Below, in pieces: positions 15,681 to 24,020 of a stretch of DNA of 50,182 nucleotides. Origin of the DNA: Deltaproteobacteria bacterium YD0425bin51 (GTDB lineage Bacteria; Desulfobacterota; Desulfobacteria; Desulfobacterales; YD0425bin51); assembly GCA_002753225.1 (NCBI GenBank), contig PDZS01000032.1:1-50182 (forward strand), written 5' to 3'. The position numbers and the translations under genes were made by a program. Under the pieces are notes generated by a model. The model had not been told where the DNA came from. It ran no database searches and saw only the letters and a program-made list of their open reading frames with translations. Position 1 is the stretch's first letter, and each line of letters starts with the position of its first letter.

Positions 15681-16682
15681 ATGATAGAGAACGTTAAAGC
15701 TGATGGATTGAAAGGATTGCCGAAATTTGAGCAGCCATTAAAGCGCCTAAATTTGTTTGTAGGTCAAAACGGTTCTGGAAAATCGGCCAGGGCAGATGCC
15801 TTAAAACTTGCAGTTTTGGGATATGTCCCTGGAACTGCAAAAACCAATCAAGAAATTCTAAGCAGTTTTGGAAGCAGTGAAAAGCTATTTGTTGAAATAG
15901 CAGCAAACAATAAGACTACTTTTTTAAGACGGTTTGCAAAAGAAAATGACTCAGTTTCACATGATTGTCTTGTAAATCATAGAAAAGCGACAAAAGAAAA
16001 ATATGCAGCATCATTAGTGGAAGCCGGAAATCCTCGAATATTAGATTTATCTGCTTTTATGTCTCTATCAGATCAGAAAAAGATTGATACCATTTTTTCT
16101 CTATTCCCTCCAGATGGAGATTTTATACAGCTTGATAGTAAAATAGAAGACTTAAAGTCAAAACAGAACAACATGCAAACTGAAATCAAAGAGACAAATC
16201 GCACTATAGGTCAATTAAATCAAGCTCGAACTGAAATAAATTTACCAAGCGGAACATTAGGAGAAATTAAAGCAGAAATAGAAAAAACAGAAATTGAGTT
16301 GAAAGAGGCAAAAAAAGCATTAGAAGAAGCAAGGATAGAAATTGCAAGAGAAGAAGCAAAGGCTAAGGCTGAAAAAGAAGCATTAGAAAAAGCAGCAATG
16401 GAAAAAGCGAAACATGAATCTGAACTAAAAAAAGCTGAAGAAAAAGCCAAAGCTCAGCAACCAATTCCATTTGTTTCGACTGTGATACCTGAATCTATAA
16501 CAAACACAAATTGTAACGTTACGCTATCTGCAATTTCATCACTTGAGTTTATTATAGAGGCTTTAAAAGCATCTGAATGCACTGCATGTGCAGCTTTGTT
16601 AATTGCAAAACGAGAATTAAAAAAGCATCAAAATCAATTACAGTCACAAAAGCAATTGGAAAGGAGAACTGCAAATGGTTGA
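15681..16682 (+). CDS. Rad50/SMC-like ATPase, N-terminal half protein
   Basis: A 333-residue protein. It starts with a RecF/Rad50-type head: KRLNLFVGQNGSGKSARADAL has Walker A at about residues 28-35. A long coiled coil follows (about 155-260, very rich in E, K and A), then a non-coil linker, then ECTACAAL with a C-x-x-C at about 300-303 that could be a zinc-hook-like element. There is no ABC signature or Walker B; those are in the next gene, which overlaps by 8 bases (ATGGTTGA). Together the two rebuild one Rad50/SMC ATPase split near the tip of the coil. It probably works with the adjacent annealing-like protein and helicase in phage recombination. Confidence 0.8.
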   Translation: MIENVKADGLKGLPKFEQPLKRLNLFVGQNGSGKSARADALKLAVLGYVPGTAKTNQEILSSFGSSEKLFVEIAANNKTTFLRRFAKENDSVSHDCLVNHRKATKEKYAASLVEAGNPRILDLSAFMSLSDQKKIDTIFSLFPPDGDFIQLDSKIEDLKSKQNNMQTEIKETNRTIGQLNQARTEINLPSGTLGEIKAEIEKTEIELKEAKKALEEARIEIAREEAKAKAEKEALEKAAMEKAKHESELKKAEEKAKAQQPIPFVSTVIPESITNTNCNVTLSAISSLEFIIEALKASECTACAALLIAKRELKKHQNQLQSQKQLERRTANG

Positions 16683-17241
16683 TATACAATTATTGATTGG
16701 TCAAATTGGTGGATTAGAAGGAAAACTAAAAGATTTACGTGTAAAAAAAGATTTATTTATAAAAGCACAAGGTTTTGAAGAGCAGGGATTAAAGATGAGA
16801 GCTAAAGTTAATCAGTATGAAAGCGAATATCAAAAAATAAGAGAAGAACTTTCAAAATTAAGAGTTGAAAAAGCTGATGCATTGAGAATCACTTGTGAAG
16901 CTTTGGCATCTAAAATGAGCGAGGCATTACCAGAAGGTCAAGCAGCTTTTGAAATTGAAGATAAAAACGTTTTCATAGGCTGGATTAACAAAGATGGAAA
17001 GTGCATAAGTTATAATGGATTGTCAGGAGGGCAGAAAGTATCTTTTGATGCTTCACTTTGCTATGCGCTATTAGGGAAAGGAGAAAAAATCATAATAGTT
17101 GAAGGAGCTGAACTCGATAAAGAGCATATGGATATTTCATTGAAACATCTGACACAAACAGCACAAGATACACAAATATTGTTTATGACATGCCATAGAC
17201 CTGACAACATACCGTCAGAATGGAACATAATTGAGGTTTAA
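16675..17241 (+). CDS. Rad50/SMC-like ATPase, C-terminal half protein
   Basis: A 188-residue protein. It begins with returning coiled coil (about residues 8-80) and ends with the C-terminal ATPase lobe: ABC signature LSGGQK at about 116-121, Walker B-like KIIIVEGAELD at about 138-148 and a switch-like MTCHR near 171-175. Where canonical Rad50 proteins have D-E after the hydrophobic strand, this one has E-G, so the catalytic glutamate appears to be missing or displaced. Translation is coupled to the N-terminal half by the ATGGTTGA overlap. It must pair with the Walker A half to form an ATP site. No Mre11/SbcD-type nuclease gene is seen nearby. Confidence 0.78.
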   Translation: MVDIQLLIGQIGGLEGKLKDLRVKKDLFIKAQGFEEQGLKMRAKVNQYESEYQKIREELSKLRVEKADALRITCEALASKMSEALPEGQAAFEIEDKNVFIGWINKDGKCISYNGLSGGQKVSFDASLCYALLGKGEKIIIVEGAELDKEHMDISLKHLTQTAQDTQILFMTCHRPDNIPSEWNIIEV

Positions 17242-17242
17242 A

Positions 17243-19006
17243 ATGATGGTTGAGCTTGATTTAGAACAGCTTAAAGCAGTTGAAAGCAAATCAGATAGAG
17301 TCCTTGTTCTTGCTGGAGCAGGTTCAGGCAAGACAAGAACTCTTATTGAAAGAATAGCATACCTAATTGAAACTCAAAAAGTAAGTCCCTATGAAATAAT
17401 GGCTTTTACATTTACACGCAAGGCAGCACAAGAAATAAAAGCTCGATTAGTTAATAGAATAGGGCATCAGGCTTATAAAATAACAATGGGAACGATGCAT
17501 GCTATAGCCTTGCAGATGGCTCAAAGATTTGCTGAAAAAATTGGATTAAAAAAGAATTTAACAGTTTACTCAGAATGGGAAAGCGAATTTTTATTAAAAG
17601 AAGTTGCCAAAGAAATAGGACTATACGGCAAAACTTGGAAGATACAACGAAAAGAAATCGAGCAAGCTTTATTTAGTTATTATCACCATAAAATCATCCC
17701 AGATGGAAAAGCAGGGCAATTATCAAGTATTTTTCTCCAAAGATGTAAAGAAAATAATGCCTGCACATATGAGGAACTATTAATTAAACTTGAGGAATTG
17801 ATATCTGTTTTAGCAAAGTACCTGCAGATTAAAAATATTTTAATAGATGAGGTGCAAGATATAAATGCAATGCAATGGCGTATAATTGAAAAAATGTGTA
17901 GACATTTTAAGGCAAACATATTTTGTGTTGGAGATATTGACCAAGCCATTTATCAGTTTCGAGGTGCAATCCCCAAATATTTAATTGAGAATCAAAGCAG
18001 CTTTGATATCTACCGTCTTGAAGTTAATTACCGATCCTGTACTTCGGTTGTAGAAGCAGCTAATAAACTAATTAAAAATAACTCCAACCGAATTGATAAA
18101 GATATTGTCCCTGATTCTAAAGAACTTGGTAAATGTGTAGTACTTACAAATCAGAATACAGAAAACATATGCGAAGAAGTAAAGAAAATATTTGGCTCTG
18201 TAATACCTCATCAAGAATCTAAATCATTACAAATGGCAATACTCTCTAGGAATCATTATCTGCTACAAAAGCTTTCCAAAAGATTAAATGAAGCTGGAGT
18301 TGTCCACAACTATGCTGGAAGAAAAACAAAGTTAACACAATCAGAAGAATTTATACGTTTTAATTCTTTCCTCAAACTTTGCGTGAATCAATATGATAAT
18401 TTTTCATTTCTACTAATTAAGGACATGATTGGACTTTCTAATGAACAATACAACGATATTAGATTAAAAGCTGTTCAAGATGGCAGGAGTCATTTCCAAA
18501 TTTGGCATATCTCAAATAATAACAAGTTTACACAGTTCTATAATTCAATTGAGAATAGGGATATTTTTTCTATTGCAGAAATTTTAGAATTTTTATTGAG
18601 TGTTCAACCATTAGCATTAATTGATTTCAAAGCTACTTTAGATTTCATTTTAAGTTGGGTAGAAAATAATCCTGAAGGGAAACTGCAGGATTATTTGTCA
18701 TGGCTTGCGACATATAATATTCAAGATGAGATAACAAAAGAATCTGATCTACTTACGCTCACAACAATTCATGGATCAAAAGGACTTGAGTGGAATACGG
18801 TAATAGTAATAGGCTGTAATGAGGGAATACTGCCAAGCAAACAGGCTATTGCAAGCGGTGATATTGAGGAAGAACGAAGACTTATGTATGTAGCAATAAC
18901 AAGGGCAAGAGATAAATTGATATTATCAGTCAGACCAGAGCAAAGAGAAACTTTTGGTCAAATCTATGAAAATTCTATCAGTAGGTTTATAGAAGAGAGT
19001 TATTGA
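17243..19006 (+). CDS. UvrD/Rep-family SF1 helicase (prophage)
   Basis: A 587-residue SF1A helicase. I chose the ATG at 17243, which follows GAGG at suitable spacing and comes one base after the upstream stop. Motifs: Q and I (LDLEQLKAV, LAGAGSGKTRTLIERI), Ia (FTFTRKAAQEIKARL), II (IDEVQDIN, with DEVQD rather than DEFQD), III (GDIDQAIYQFRGA), IV (VNYRSC), V (TTIHGSKGLEWNTVIVIG) and VI (EEERRLMYVAITRARDKL). All are present, so it should be active. It is the last gene of the recombination block before the excisionase, and is shorter than UvrD (about 720). It differs clearly from the second UvrD-type helicase at 24101. Confidence 0.92.
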   Translation: MMVELDLEQLKAVESKSDRVLVLAGAGSGKTRTLIERIAYLIETQKVSPYEIMAFTFTRKAAQEIKARLVNRIGHQAYKITMGTMHAIALQMAQRFAEKIGLKKNLTVYSEWESEFLLKEVAKEIGLYGKTWKIQRKEIEQALFSYYHHKIIPDGKAGQLSSIFLQRCKENNACTYEELLIKLEELISVLAKYLQIKNILIDEVQDINAMQWRIIEKMCRHFKANIFCVGDIDQAIYQFRGAIPKYLIENQSSFDIYRLEVNYRSCTSVVEAANKLIKNNSNRIDKDIVPDSKELGKCVVLTNQNTENICEEVKKIFGSVIPHQESKSLQMAILSRNHYLLQKLSKRLNEAGVVHNYAGRKTKLTQSEEFIRFNSFLKLCVNQYDNFSFLLIKDMIGLSNEQYNDIRLKAVQDGRSHFQIWHISNNNKFTQFYNSIENRDIFSIAEILEFLLSVQPLALIDFKATLDFILSWVENNPEGKLQDYLSWLATYNIQDEITKESDLLTLTTIHGSKGLEWNTVIVIGCNEGILPSKQAIASGDIEEERRLMYVAITRARDKLILSVRPEQRETFGQIYENSISRFIEESY

Positions 19007-19015
19007 GGAGGAAGG

Positions 19016-19207
19016 ATGAAAGTAGAAATGAATAATAAAAGATTATTAGGGTTTAAAGATATTGTTGAAGAATTTGGGATTACAGTAAGTTATTGGAGGC
19101 ATAGAGTTTGGGCTAGAGACATTCCTTTTGCTAAATTTGGTAATAAAATTTTAATAGAAAGAAGAGACATTGAAGCTTACATCGAAAAACAAAAACAATT
19201 TGCATAA
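19016..19207 (+). CDS. Excisionase-like HTH protein
   Basis: A 63-residue protein starting 10 bases after the helicase stop, with GAGGAAGG as ribosome binding site. The sequence LLGFKDIVEEFGITVSYWRHRVWARDIPFAKFGNKILIERRDIEAYIEKQ is a winged or MerR-like HTH_17 DNA-binding domain, as in excisionases. Position directly upstream of the integrase gene supports a recombination directionality factor. The alternative is a small transcriptional regulator. Confidence 0.75.
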   Translation: MKVEMNNKRLLGFKDIVEEFGITVSYWRHRVWARDIPFAKFGNKILIERRDIEAYIEKQKQFA

Positions 19208-19273
19208 AAAAAATTAAGCAGATATAAAGCACAAGTCTATCTTGTGCCTGTCAAAAACAAGATGGAGGCAACA

Positions 19274-20368
19274 ATGGGAAGTATTTACAAACGCGGTAAA
19301 ACCTACTGGATTAAGTATCATCATAAAGGCAAACCAATAAGAGAAAGTTCAGAAAGTGACAAAAAAATGGTTGCATCTGAACTATTAAAGATAAGGGAGG
19401 GAGAAATAGCTCAAGGCAAATTGCCAAGTGTGCATTTTGAAAAAGTTGCATTTGATGATTTAGCGGAATTATTTATCAACGATTATAAAATTAACAACAA
19501 AAAATCATTAGATAGAGCAGAATTAAGTATAAGGCATTTGAAAGATTTTTTTGATAACATTGAAATTACCAATATCACAACACCTAAAATTCAAAAATAT
19601 ATAAAGTATCGGATAGATGAAAAAGCATCAAATGGAACAATAAATAGAGAGTTATCGGCATTAAGACGCATGTTAAATCTTGGTTATCAACAGTCACCGC
19701 CATTAGTAGATAGAATTCCAACTATTATAAAGCTTAAAGAGCGTAATGTTAGAACAGGATTTTTTGAGCATGAAGAATTTTTAAAAATCAGAGATGCTTT
19801 ACCTGACTATATTAGAGGGCTTGTTACTTTTGCTTACAAAACTGGTTGGAGATCCGATGAGATTAAATCATTAACTTGGTCACAGGTTGACAAATTAAAA
19901 TGGACAGTAAGACTTGAAGTAGGTTCTACAAAAAATGATGAGGGCAGAATAATTTATTTAGATAATGAATTAAGAGAGGTTTTTATTAAGCAGATGGAAT
20001 TACAAAAAAGGAATAATACAATATTTCCACTTGTTTTTCCTAATTGCAAAGTTAATGGTCAGATAGATAATTTCCGTAAGGCATGGAATACAGCTTTTAA
20101 AAAAACAGGGATACCAAAAAAACTATTTCATGATTTAAGAAGAACTGCTGTAAGGAATATGATTAGGGCTGGCATTCCTGAAGTAGTAGCAATGAAAATA
20201 TCGGGACATAAAACAAGGTCTGTTTTTGACAGATATAACATTGTAAATGAAGCAGATTTAAAAATTGCTGCCGAAAGACAAGAAAAATATCTTTCTGAAA
20301 GTTTAGGCACAGATTTAGGCACAATCGTTGATTTGAATAAAAAAAGGAAGTCGCCACACCATGACTAA
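19274..20368 (+). CDS. int: Tyrosine-family integrase
   Basis: 364 residues from the ATG at 19274, which has GGAGG 5 bases upstream; an upstream extension to 19244 lacks a ribosome site. The N-terminal arm-binding segment is GSIYKRGKTYWIKYHHKGKPIRES, followed by a core-binding SAM-like domain. The catalytic domain shows the first Arg in FAYKTGWRSDEIKSLTWSQV, the H-x-x-R in FHDLRRTAVRNMIRAGI, the second His in ISGHKTRSVFDRY, and the Tyr nucleophile in DRYNI. All catalytic residues are present. The gene ends 28 bases before the tRNA-Arg fragment that forms the att core, as expected for a tRNA-targeting integrase. Confidence 0.95.
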   Translation: MGSIYKRGKTYWIKYHHKGKPIRESSESDKKMVASELLKIREGEIAQGKLPSVHFEKVAFDDLAELFINDYKINNKKSLDRAELSIRHLKDFFDNIEITNITTPKIQKYIKYRIDEKASNGTINRELSALRRMLNLGYQQSPPLVDRIPTIIKLKERNVRTGFFEHEEFLKIRDALPDYIRGLVTFAYKTGWRSDEIKSLTWSQVDKLKWTVRLEVGSTKNDEGRIIYLDNELREVFIKQMELQKRNNTIFPLVFPNCKVNGQIDNFRKAWNTAFKKTGIPKKLFHDLRRTAVRNMIRAGIPEVVAMKISGHKTRSVFDRYNIVNEADLKIAAERQEKYLSESLGTDLGTIVDLNKKRKSPHHD

Positions 20369-20396
20369 CCTCCTTTTTTTACTACTTTTTTCTAAG

Positions 20397-20440
20397 TGCG
20401 CCTGACAGGATTCGAACCTGTGACCTACGGATTCGTAGTC
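20397..20440 (-). other. att core: 3' half of a tRNA-Arg(ACG) gene
   Basis: Read on the minus strand, this is the 3' half of a tRNA: anticodon loop CTACGAA (anticodon ACG), TCCGT stem, variable AGGTC, a T arm with GGTTCGAATCC and an acceptor strand ending CAGGCGC plus discriminator A. Upstream of the loop, the expected 5' anticodon strand (ACGGA) is replaced by ACCGA, and no D arm or 5' acceptor follows. Only the integration core is therefore present. It lies immediately beside the integrase. The missing 5' half is on the side away from the integrase. Confidence 0.85.
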
Positions 20441-20576
20441 GGTATATATAGTCAATTTGCCAGTAAACAAGAGTAATAAAAAATAAGTATACGTAAATAA
20501 ATTCAAACAATTAACTAAATTATCCTTCCACTGAGATTCACCATTTTTACTCATGTTTATATATTGTTTTATTTAA

Positions 20577-20599
20577 TTATGGCAAAATTATGGCAAAAT
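20577..20599. repeat. Tandem TTATGGCAAAA sites near the att core
   Basis: Two direct copies of TTATGGCAAAA, 11 bases apart (one helical turn), about 140 bases from the core. They may be arm-type integrase or excisionase sites. The word also resembles the half-site of the prophage palindrome at 12124. Confidence 0.35.
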
Positions 20600-20766
20600 C
20601 ATTTTACAATTTATGCTTTCATTTCAATAAGATTAAGAAATTTCTAGTCTTCAATTTTAAGAACATAAAATAGAAAATAAGTATCTTGTTTATCTTTTGA
20701 TTAACCCGAGCGTATTTATTATTTTTTGAATATATTCTGAATAACTATTTTTTTCAATCTATAAAA

Positions 20767-20866
20767 AGGAGGTGGTGCTTATGAGAGATTAACTTTTTTT
20801 TACACACAGTAGCATTATTTAAACATATTTAGGCCAATTCAGGTGATGACTGAATTGGCCTTTTTT
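20767..20866 (+). promoter_or_regulatory. Leader with three-codon ORF and intrinsic terminator
   Basis: The gap 20441-20902 has no real gene. It contains a strong AGGAGGTGG ribosome site followed by a minimal reading frame, ATG AGA GAT TAA (20781-20792). About 40 bases later there is a perfect 12-bp hairpin, AGGCCAATTCAG/CTGAATTGGCCT (20831-20842 and 20850-20861), with a T6 run. The next gene's start follows within 40 bases. This layout suggests attenuation, in which translation of the tiny leader could influence terminator formation. The terminator could also simply end upstream transcription. Confidence 0.5.
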
Positions 20867-20902
20867 ATTTCAAAAAACACTTAAAACAAAGGAGTAAGAA
20901 CA

Positions 20903-22189
20903 ATGGATAATAACATAGTAACCATGACAGAATCAATAACACAAAAAATAGGAGGAGAAATTATTATGGAAAATATTAATACTTCATTAGTGGCAAATGC
21001 AGAATCATCAATGTATGATCATTGCGATTATTTAGAAATTATTAATCCAAAACAAAAGGAAATAAAAAGCTATGATTCAACAAGTTTAGTCCAGATAAAG
21101 GTATTAACAGATAAATATAACAAAGAAATGCTCTATGATAAAACCTTAGATTATAGAATTGATAATTTTACACAGGAATTAAACACAGACATAAGATCAT
21201 CAGAAGAAATATATTTAAAACCAACTGAACAATTTCTACAAGAACTATCAAATAAAGGAGTTCCAGAAGATATTATCAGCAAAATGAAAAAATTTACTGA
21301 TAAAGAATTCAAAAAACCAGAAGATTTTGTTGCAGATTTAGAAAAAGAAGTTGAGGTTTCAAATTATAAATCTCAAATCCTTCAATATGCTAAAGAATCT
21401 CAATTATCAGAAATTAAAATCAGAATACAGGAAATTCAGGATTTACTAAAGGATTACTACATTGAATTTAACAAACATGAAAAAGCTATCAATGTAAATC
21501 TGGCAATTCGTATGCTAAAAATGGGCAAACTGCTTAATTCGATAAAAAAACTGATTTATCAATTAGGAGATATAACATGGGATGCATGGGTAAAGAGAAA
21601 TCTACAGTTTATGAATGAAAGAACAATGCAAACCTATATGCAGCTTGCTCGAATTAAAAACGTTGAAAAACATCTGATACTTGGTAAAGAAAGAATTCTT
21701 CATATTGATAAAGTAATAAAAGCTAATATTCAGGATGACTGTGATCCAATTGCAACATTTCTCAAACGACATAAAATAACTGCTAATGAAGATACTCCTT
21801 TTGAAGAATTTAAGAATATTATTGATACAGCTATTGTAATTGATAAAGCGCAAAGCAAAAAGATTAACACTAAACTAGATTACGAAGCAGTGAGAGTTCT
21901 TATTGAAATTGGTTTTCAATTTACAAATTCTGAATATTCAGAACTAAAAATAGTAGAAGATGCTAGTGGCGATCCTAATAAAGTTTTAAATAGTTGGGTT
22001 CTTAGCAGAGGTAAACAAAAAGCAGAAGATAAAAAAAATAAAACACCTGATTTTCATTTATTGGGTAGTAGAATGAAACAGACTGTGGATTTTCTACTTA
22101 AAAATAAAGAGATCAAAGATATTGAACCGAAGGAAGTTCAAGAAGTAATTGATCTTTTAGAAAAACTTAAAGAACATTTAAAAAAATAG
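20903..22189 (+). CDS. DUF3102-like protein of the second mobile element
   Basis: 428 residues from the ATG at 20903 (AAGGAG upstream); an in-frame ATG at 20966 has an even stronger GGAGGAG site, giving 407 residues, and could be the true start. The region around residues 195-255 (KAINVNLAIRMLKMGKLLNSI, GDITWDAWVKRN, ERTMQTYMQLARI) has the 'iGk.L...K......W..W......R....YM..A' pattern of DUF3102 proteins, which occur on plasmids and phages. The remainder is helical and charged. A role in replication, partition or regulation is suggested only by context. It is bracketed by strong terminator hairpins at 20831 and 22203. Confidence 0.6.
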   Translation: MDNNIVTMTESITQKIGGEIIMENINTSLVANAESSMYDHCDYLEIINPKQKEIKSYDSTSLVQIKVLTDKYNKEMLYDKTLDYRIDNFTQELNTDIRSSEEIYLKPTEQFLQELSNKGVPEDIISKMKKFTDKEFKKPEDFVADLEKEVEVSNYKSQILQYAKESQLSEIKIRIQEIQDLLKDYYIEFNKHEKAINVNLAIRMLKMGKLLNSIKKLIYQLGDITWDAWVKRNLQFMNERTMQTYMQLARIKNVEKHLILGKERILHIDKVIKANIQDDCDPIATFLKRHKITANEDTPFEEFKNIIDTAIVIDKAQSKKINTKLDYEAVRVLIEIGFQFTNSEYSELKIVEDASGDPNKVLNSWVLSRGKQKAEDKKNKTPDFHLLGSRMKQTVDFLLKNKEIKDIEPKEVQEVIDLLEKLKEHLKK

Positions 22190-22202
22190 CTAATAAAAAA
22201 TT

Positions 22203-22236
22203 GAGGGAGAATTATTATCATTCTCCCTCTTTAATT
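22203..22236 (+). terminator. Intrinsic terminator in the leader of the DpdA-like gene
   Basis: Stem GAGGGAGAAT (22203-22212) pairs with ATTCTCCCTC (22220-22229), loop 7, then TTTAATTT. It lies between the DUF3102-like gene stop and the strong AAGGAGGTG site of the next gene, so it separates the two genes or attenuates the second. Confidence 0.75.
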
Positions 22237-22250
22237 TAAGGAGGTGAATT

Positions 22251-23171
22251 TTGAATATTTATCAATCATCAATGGAATTTTTTTTGATACAAGAATTATG
22301 GGAAAGATTAGGTAAATTATTTAAAAAGATTAATGTTCTTTTATCTTATGGGATACCAAGTGATGTACAGCAATTTGATAATGCTAAAGAATTAATTGAT
22401 AATATCATTTTAGATTCTGGAGCTTGGACACTAAATAATAAAAAGAGTGGAGGTGGAATAGTAATAACTAACAAAGGATATGAAATATTTTTAAAGAAAT
22501 TTGGACATATGTTTAAGTATTATTTTAACTTGGATAGTAATTTTTTTTCAACTCCTGAAGGATTTAGGGAAAATTTAAATAATCAGAAAAAATTGGAGGA
22601 AGCAGGGTTAAAACCAGTACCAGTAATACATGATTATTACAGATTTGAAATTGATTATTATATTGATCAAGGCTATGACATTGTGGCTCTTGGTTCTATT
22701 TTTAATCCTATCACTAAAAAACAAGAAAGAACTTATTCTGATGTTGCATATGCTGTTGAGAAACTTATTAAGTTAAAATCTGATATAAAAATACACCTTT
22801 TTGCATCAAGTTCAATTATTTATTTACCTAAATTCCCTTTATTTTCAAGTGATTCAAGTAATTGGAGTCAAAATTCGAGATACGGTTATATACTTTATTG
22901 GAATGAAAATAAGAAAGGATTTAATAAAACCGAAAAGATATTTTTCGAGGATTTCTATGAAGAAGAGGAGGATAAACAAAATAGAGTTTATTTTAAAGGT
23001 TGCAAAAATCATGAAAGTCTTGAAGATTTAACTAATAGACTTGGAATTACTGATGAAGATTTAATAGGATTACAAAGTTATTATTATCGTAAAATGATAA
23101 ACACTGTATATTATATTAAAATTGAGGAAGAAATAACTAAAGAGCATAAAAGGCAAGGTTTTCTTTATTAA
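22251..23171 (+). CDS. DpdA-like/TGT-fold protein (7-deazaguanine transfer family)
   Basis: 306 residues. The start is TTG at 22251, with AAGGAGGTG 5 bases before; there is no ATG as well placed. The motif order fits the TGT-related DpdA/phage family: ILDSGAW (about 53-59, the DSGxF base-binding aspartate), FNLDS (92-96), PVPVIHDYY (122-130), YDIVALGSI (142-150), IHLFASSS (181-188) and PLFSSDSSNW (196-205, where relatives read S-x-DS-x-SW and the acidic nucleophile is expected). DpdA proteins exchange guanine in DNA for preQ0-type bases, and TGTs do so in tRNA. No synthesis genes for the modified base are nearby. The C-terminus is charged. I am fairly sure of the fold but not of the substrate. 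Confidence 0.7.
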   Translation: MNIYQSSMEFFLIQELWERLGKLFKKINVLLSYGIPSDVQQFDNAKELIDNIILDSGAWTLNNKKSGGGIVITNKGYEIFLKKFGHMFKYYFNLDSNFFSTPEGFRENLNNQKKLEEAGLKPVPVIHDYYRFEIDYYIDQGYDIVALGSIFNPITKKQERTYSDVAYAVEKLIKLKSDIKIHLFASSSIIYLPKFPLFSSDSSNWSQNSRYGYILYWNENKKGFNKTEKIFFEDFYEEEEDKQNRVYFKGCKNHESLEDLTNRLGITDEDLIGLQSYYYRKMINTVYYIKIEEEITKEHKRQGFLY

Positions 23172-23200
23172 TCTTATAATCTAACGGCGAAGTTATAATC

Positions 23201-23336
23201 AATAAGCACATCTATAAAAGGTGTGCTTATTATTTTAATCTACAAAAACAGGAGGTGGCTATTAAATAATCTACATTACAATTAAGTTTATACGCAGAAA
23301 GCGCATCTATAGAAGGTGTGCTTTTTTATTTTAATC
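23201..23336 (+). repeat. Two near-identical hairpin leader repeats
   Basis: A unit of about 37 bases occurs twice. At 23201-23241, AATAAGCACA pairs with TGTGCTTATT around the loop segment TCTATAAAAGG. At 23298-23336, AAAGCGCA pairs with TGTGCTTT around TCTATAGAAGG. Both are followed by TTATTTTAATC. Between them lies an AGGAGGTGG ribosome site (about 23252) followed almost at once by a stop, like the mini-leader at 20767. The second hairpin ends 30 bases before the next gene's start. The conserved loop suggests a regulatory role beyond termination. Confidence 0.55.
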
Positions 23337-23366
23337 AAATTTTTTAACTTACCAGGAGGCATGATT

Positions 23367-23879
23367 ATGAAAAATAGTCTTTTAGTAAAAATTATTCAAG
23401 CAAAAGAAAAACAAGATTGGGAATTATGTAAAAATTTAACCAAAGATTTTTTCAAAACGATACCAAAAGAGTCAGAAGCAATCATATTTGATAATGTTCC
23501 TATCCATGAAAAACTTTTTACAGCAAAATTTTGGTTCGATATTTTATTGAATACAAAATTAGGAGAAGAAAGTCCAGCAGATTCAAATATACAAAGGTTA
23601 TATACCAAAGTATATCATTATTTATTAGACAATTGTTCTACTGAATGCAGAAATGAATTAAACAGACTGATGTTAGATCTTTTTCCTGAACTTATGCCAG
23701 ATTATTTTACTGAAAATAGTCAAGCACTTATTTCTGTTAAAAAAGTAAGTGCAGCGCTTAAAATGAGTGAAACAGAAATAATAAATAGTTTTCAATCACA
23801 CATGAAAAGTTCTGATAATGTTTACAAATTAAATCAAAACGAACCTATTCTTTCTAAAATTTTTAACTCAATAAATTAA
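23367..23879 (+). CDS. Hypothetical protein of the second element
   Basis: 170 residues. Two ATGs lie close together (23361 and 23367); the AGGAGG at 23354-23359 is only 1 base from the first and 7 bases from the second, so 23367 is chosen. The protein is helical (LVKIIQAKEKQDWELCKNLTKDFF ... LNRLMLDLFPELMPDYF), with no membrane segment or catalytic signature, and I do not recognise it. It lies between the DpdA-like gene and the helicase gene and has its own hairpin leader. After its stop comes a GC-rich palindrome CGCAGCGCGCTGCG at 23909-23922 in otherwise AT-rich DNA. Confidence 0.55.
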   Translation: MKNSLLVKIIQAKEKQDWELCKNLTKDFFKTIPKESEAIIFDNVPIHEKLFTAKFWFDILLNTKLGEESPADSNIQRLYTKVYHYLLDNCSTECRNELNRLMLDLFPELMPDYFTENSQALISVKKVSAALKMSETEIINSFQSHMKSSDNVYKLNQNEPILSKIFNSIN

Positions 23880-24020
23880 ATGTTTGATTTTGTTAGATAT
23901 TATTTAGGCGCAGCGCGCTGCGGGTAACTTTTTAATAATTTTTTTTTACTTTTAACGGAAATGTCATGTGAACTGCAACAATATTTATAAGATATAATAT
24001 AGGATTATTTAATTAATAGT

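Noticed and set aside
20397..20440. Complete tRNA gene
   Set aside because: Only the anticodon loop to 3' end is present; no D arm or 5' acceptor strand lies on the expected side.
23201..23336. CRISPR array
   Set aside because: Only two related hairpin copies, with no regular spacers and no cas genes; they look like leader elements.
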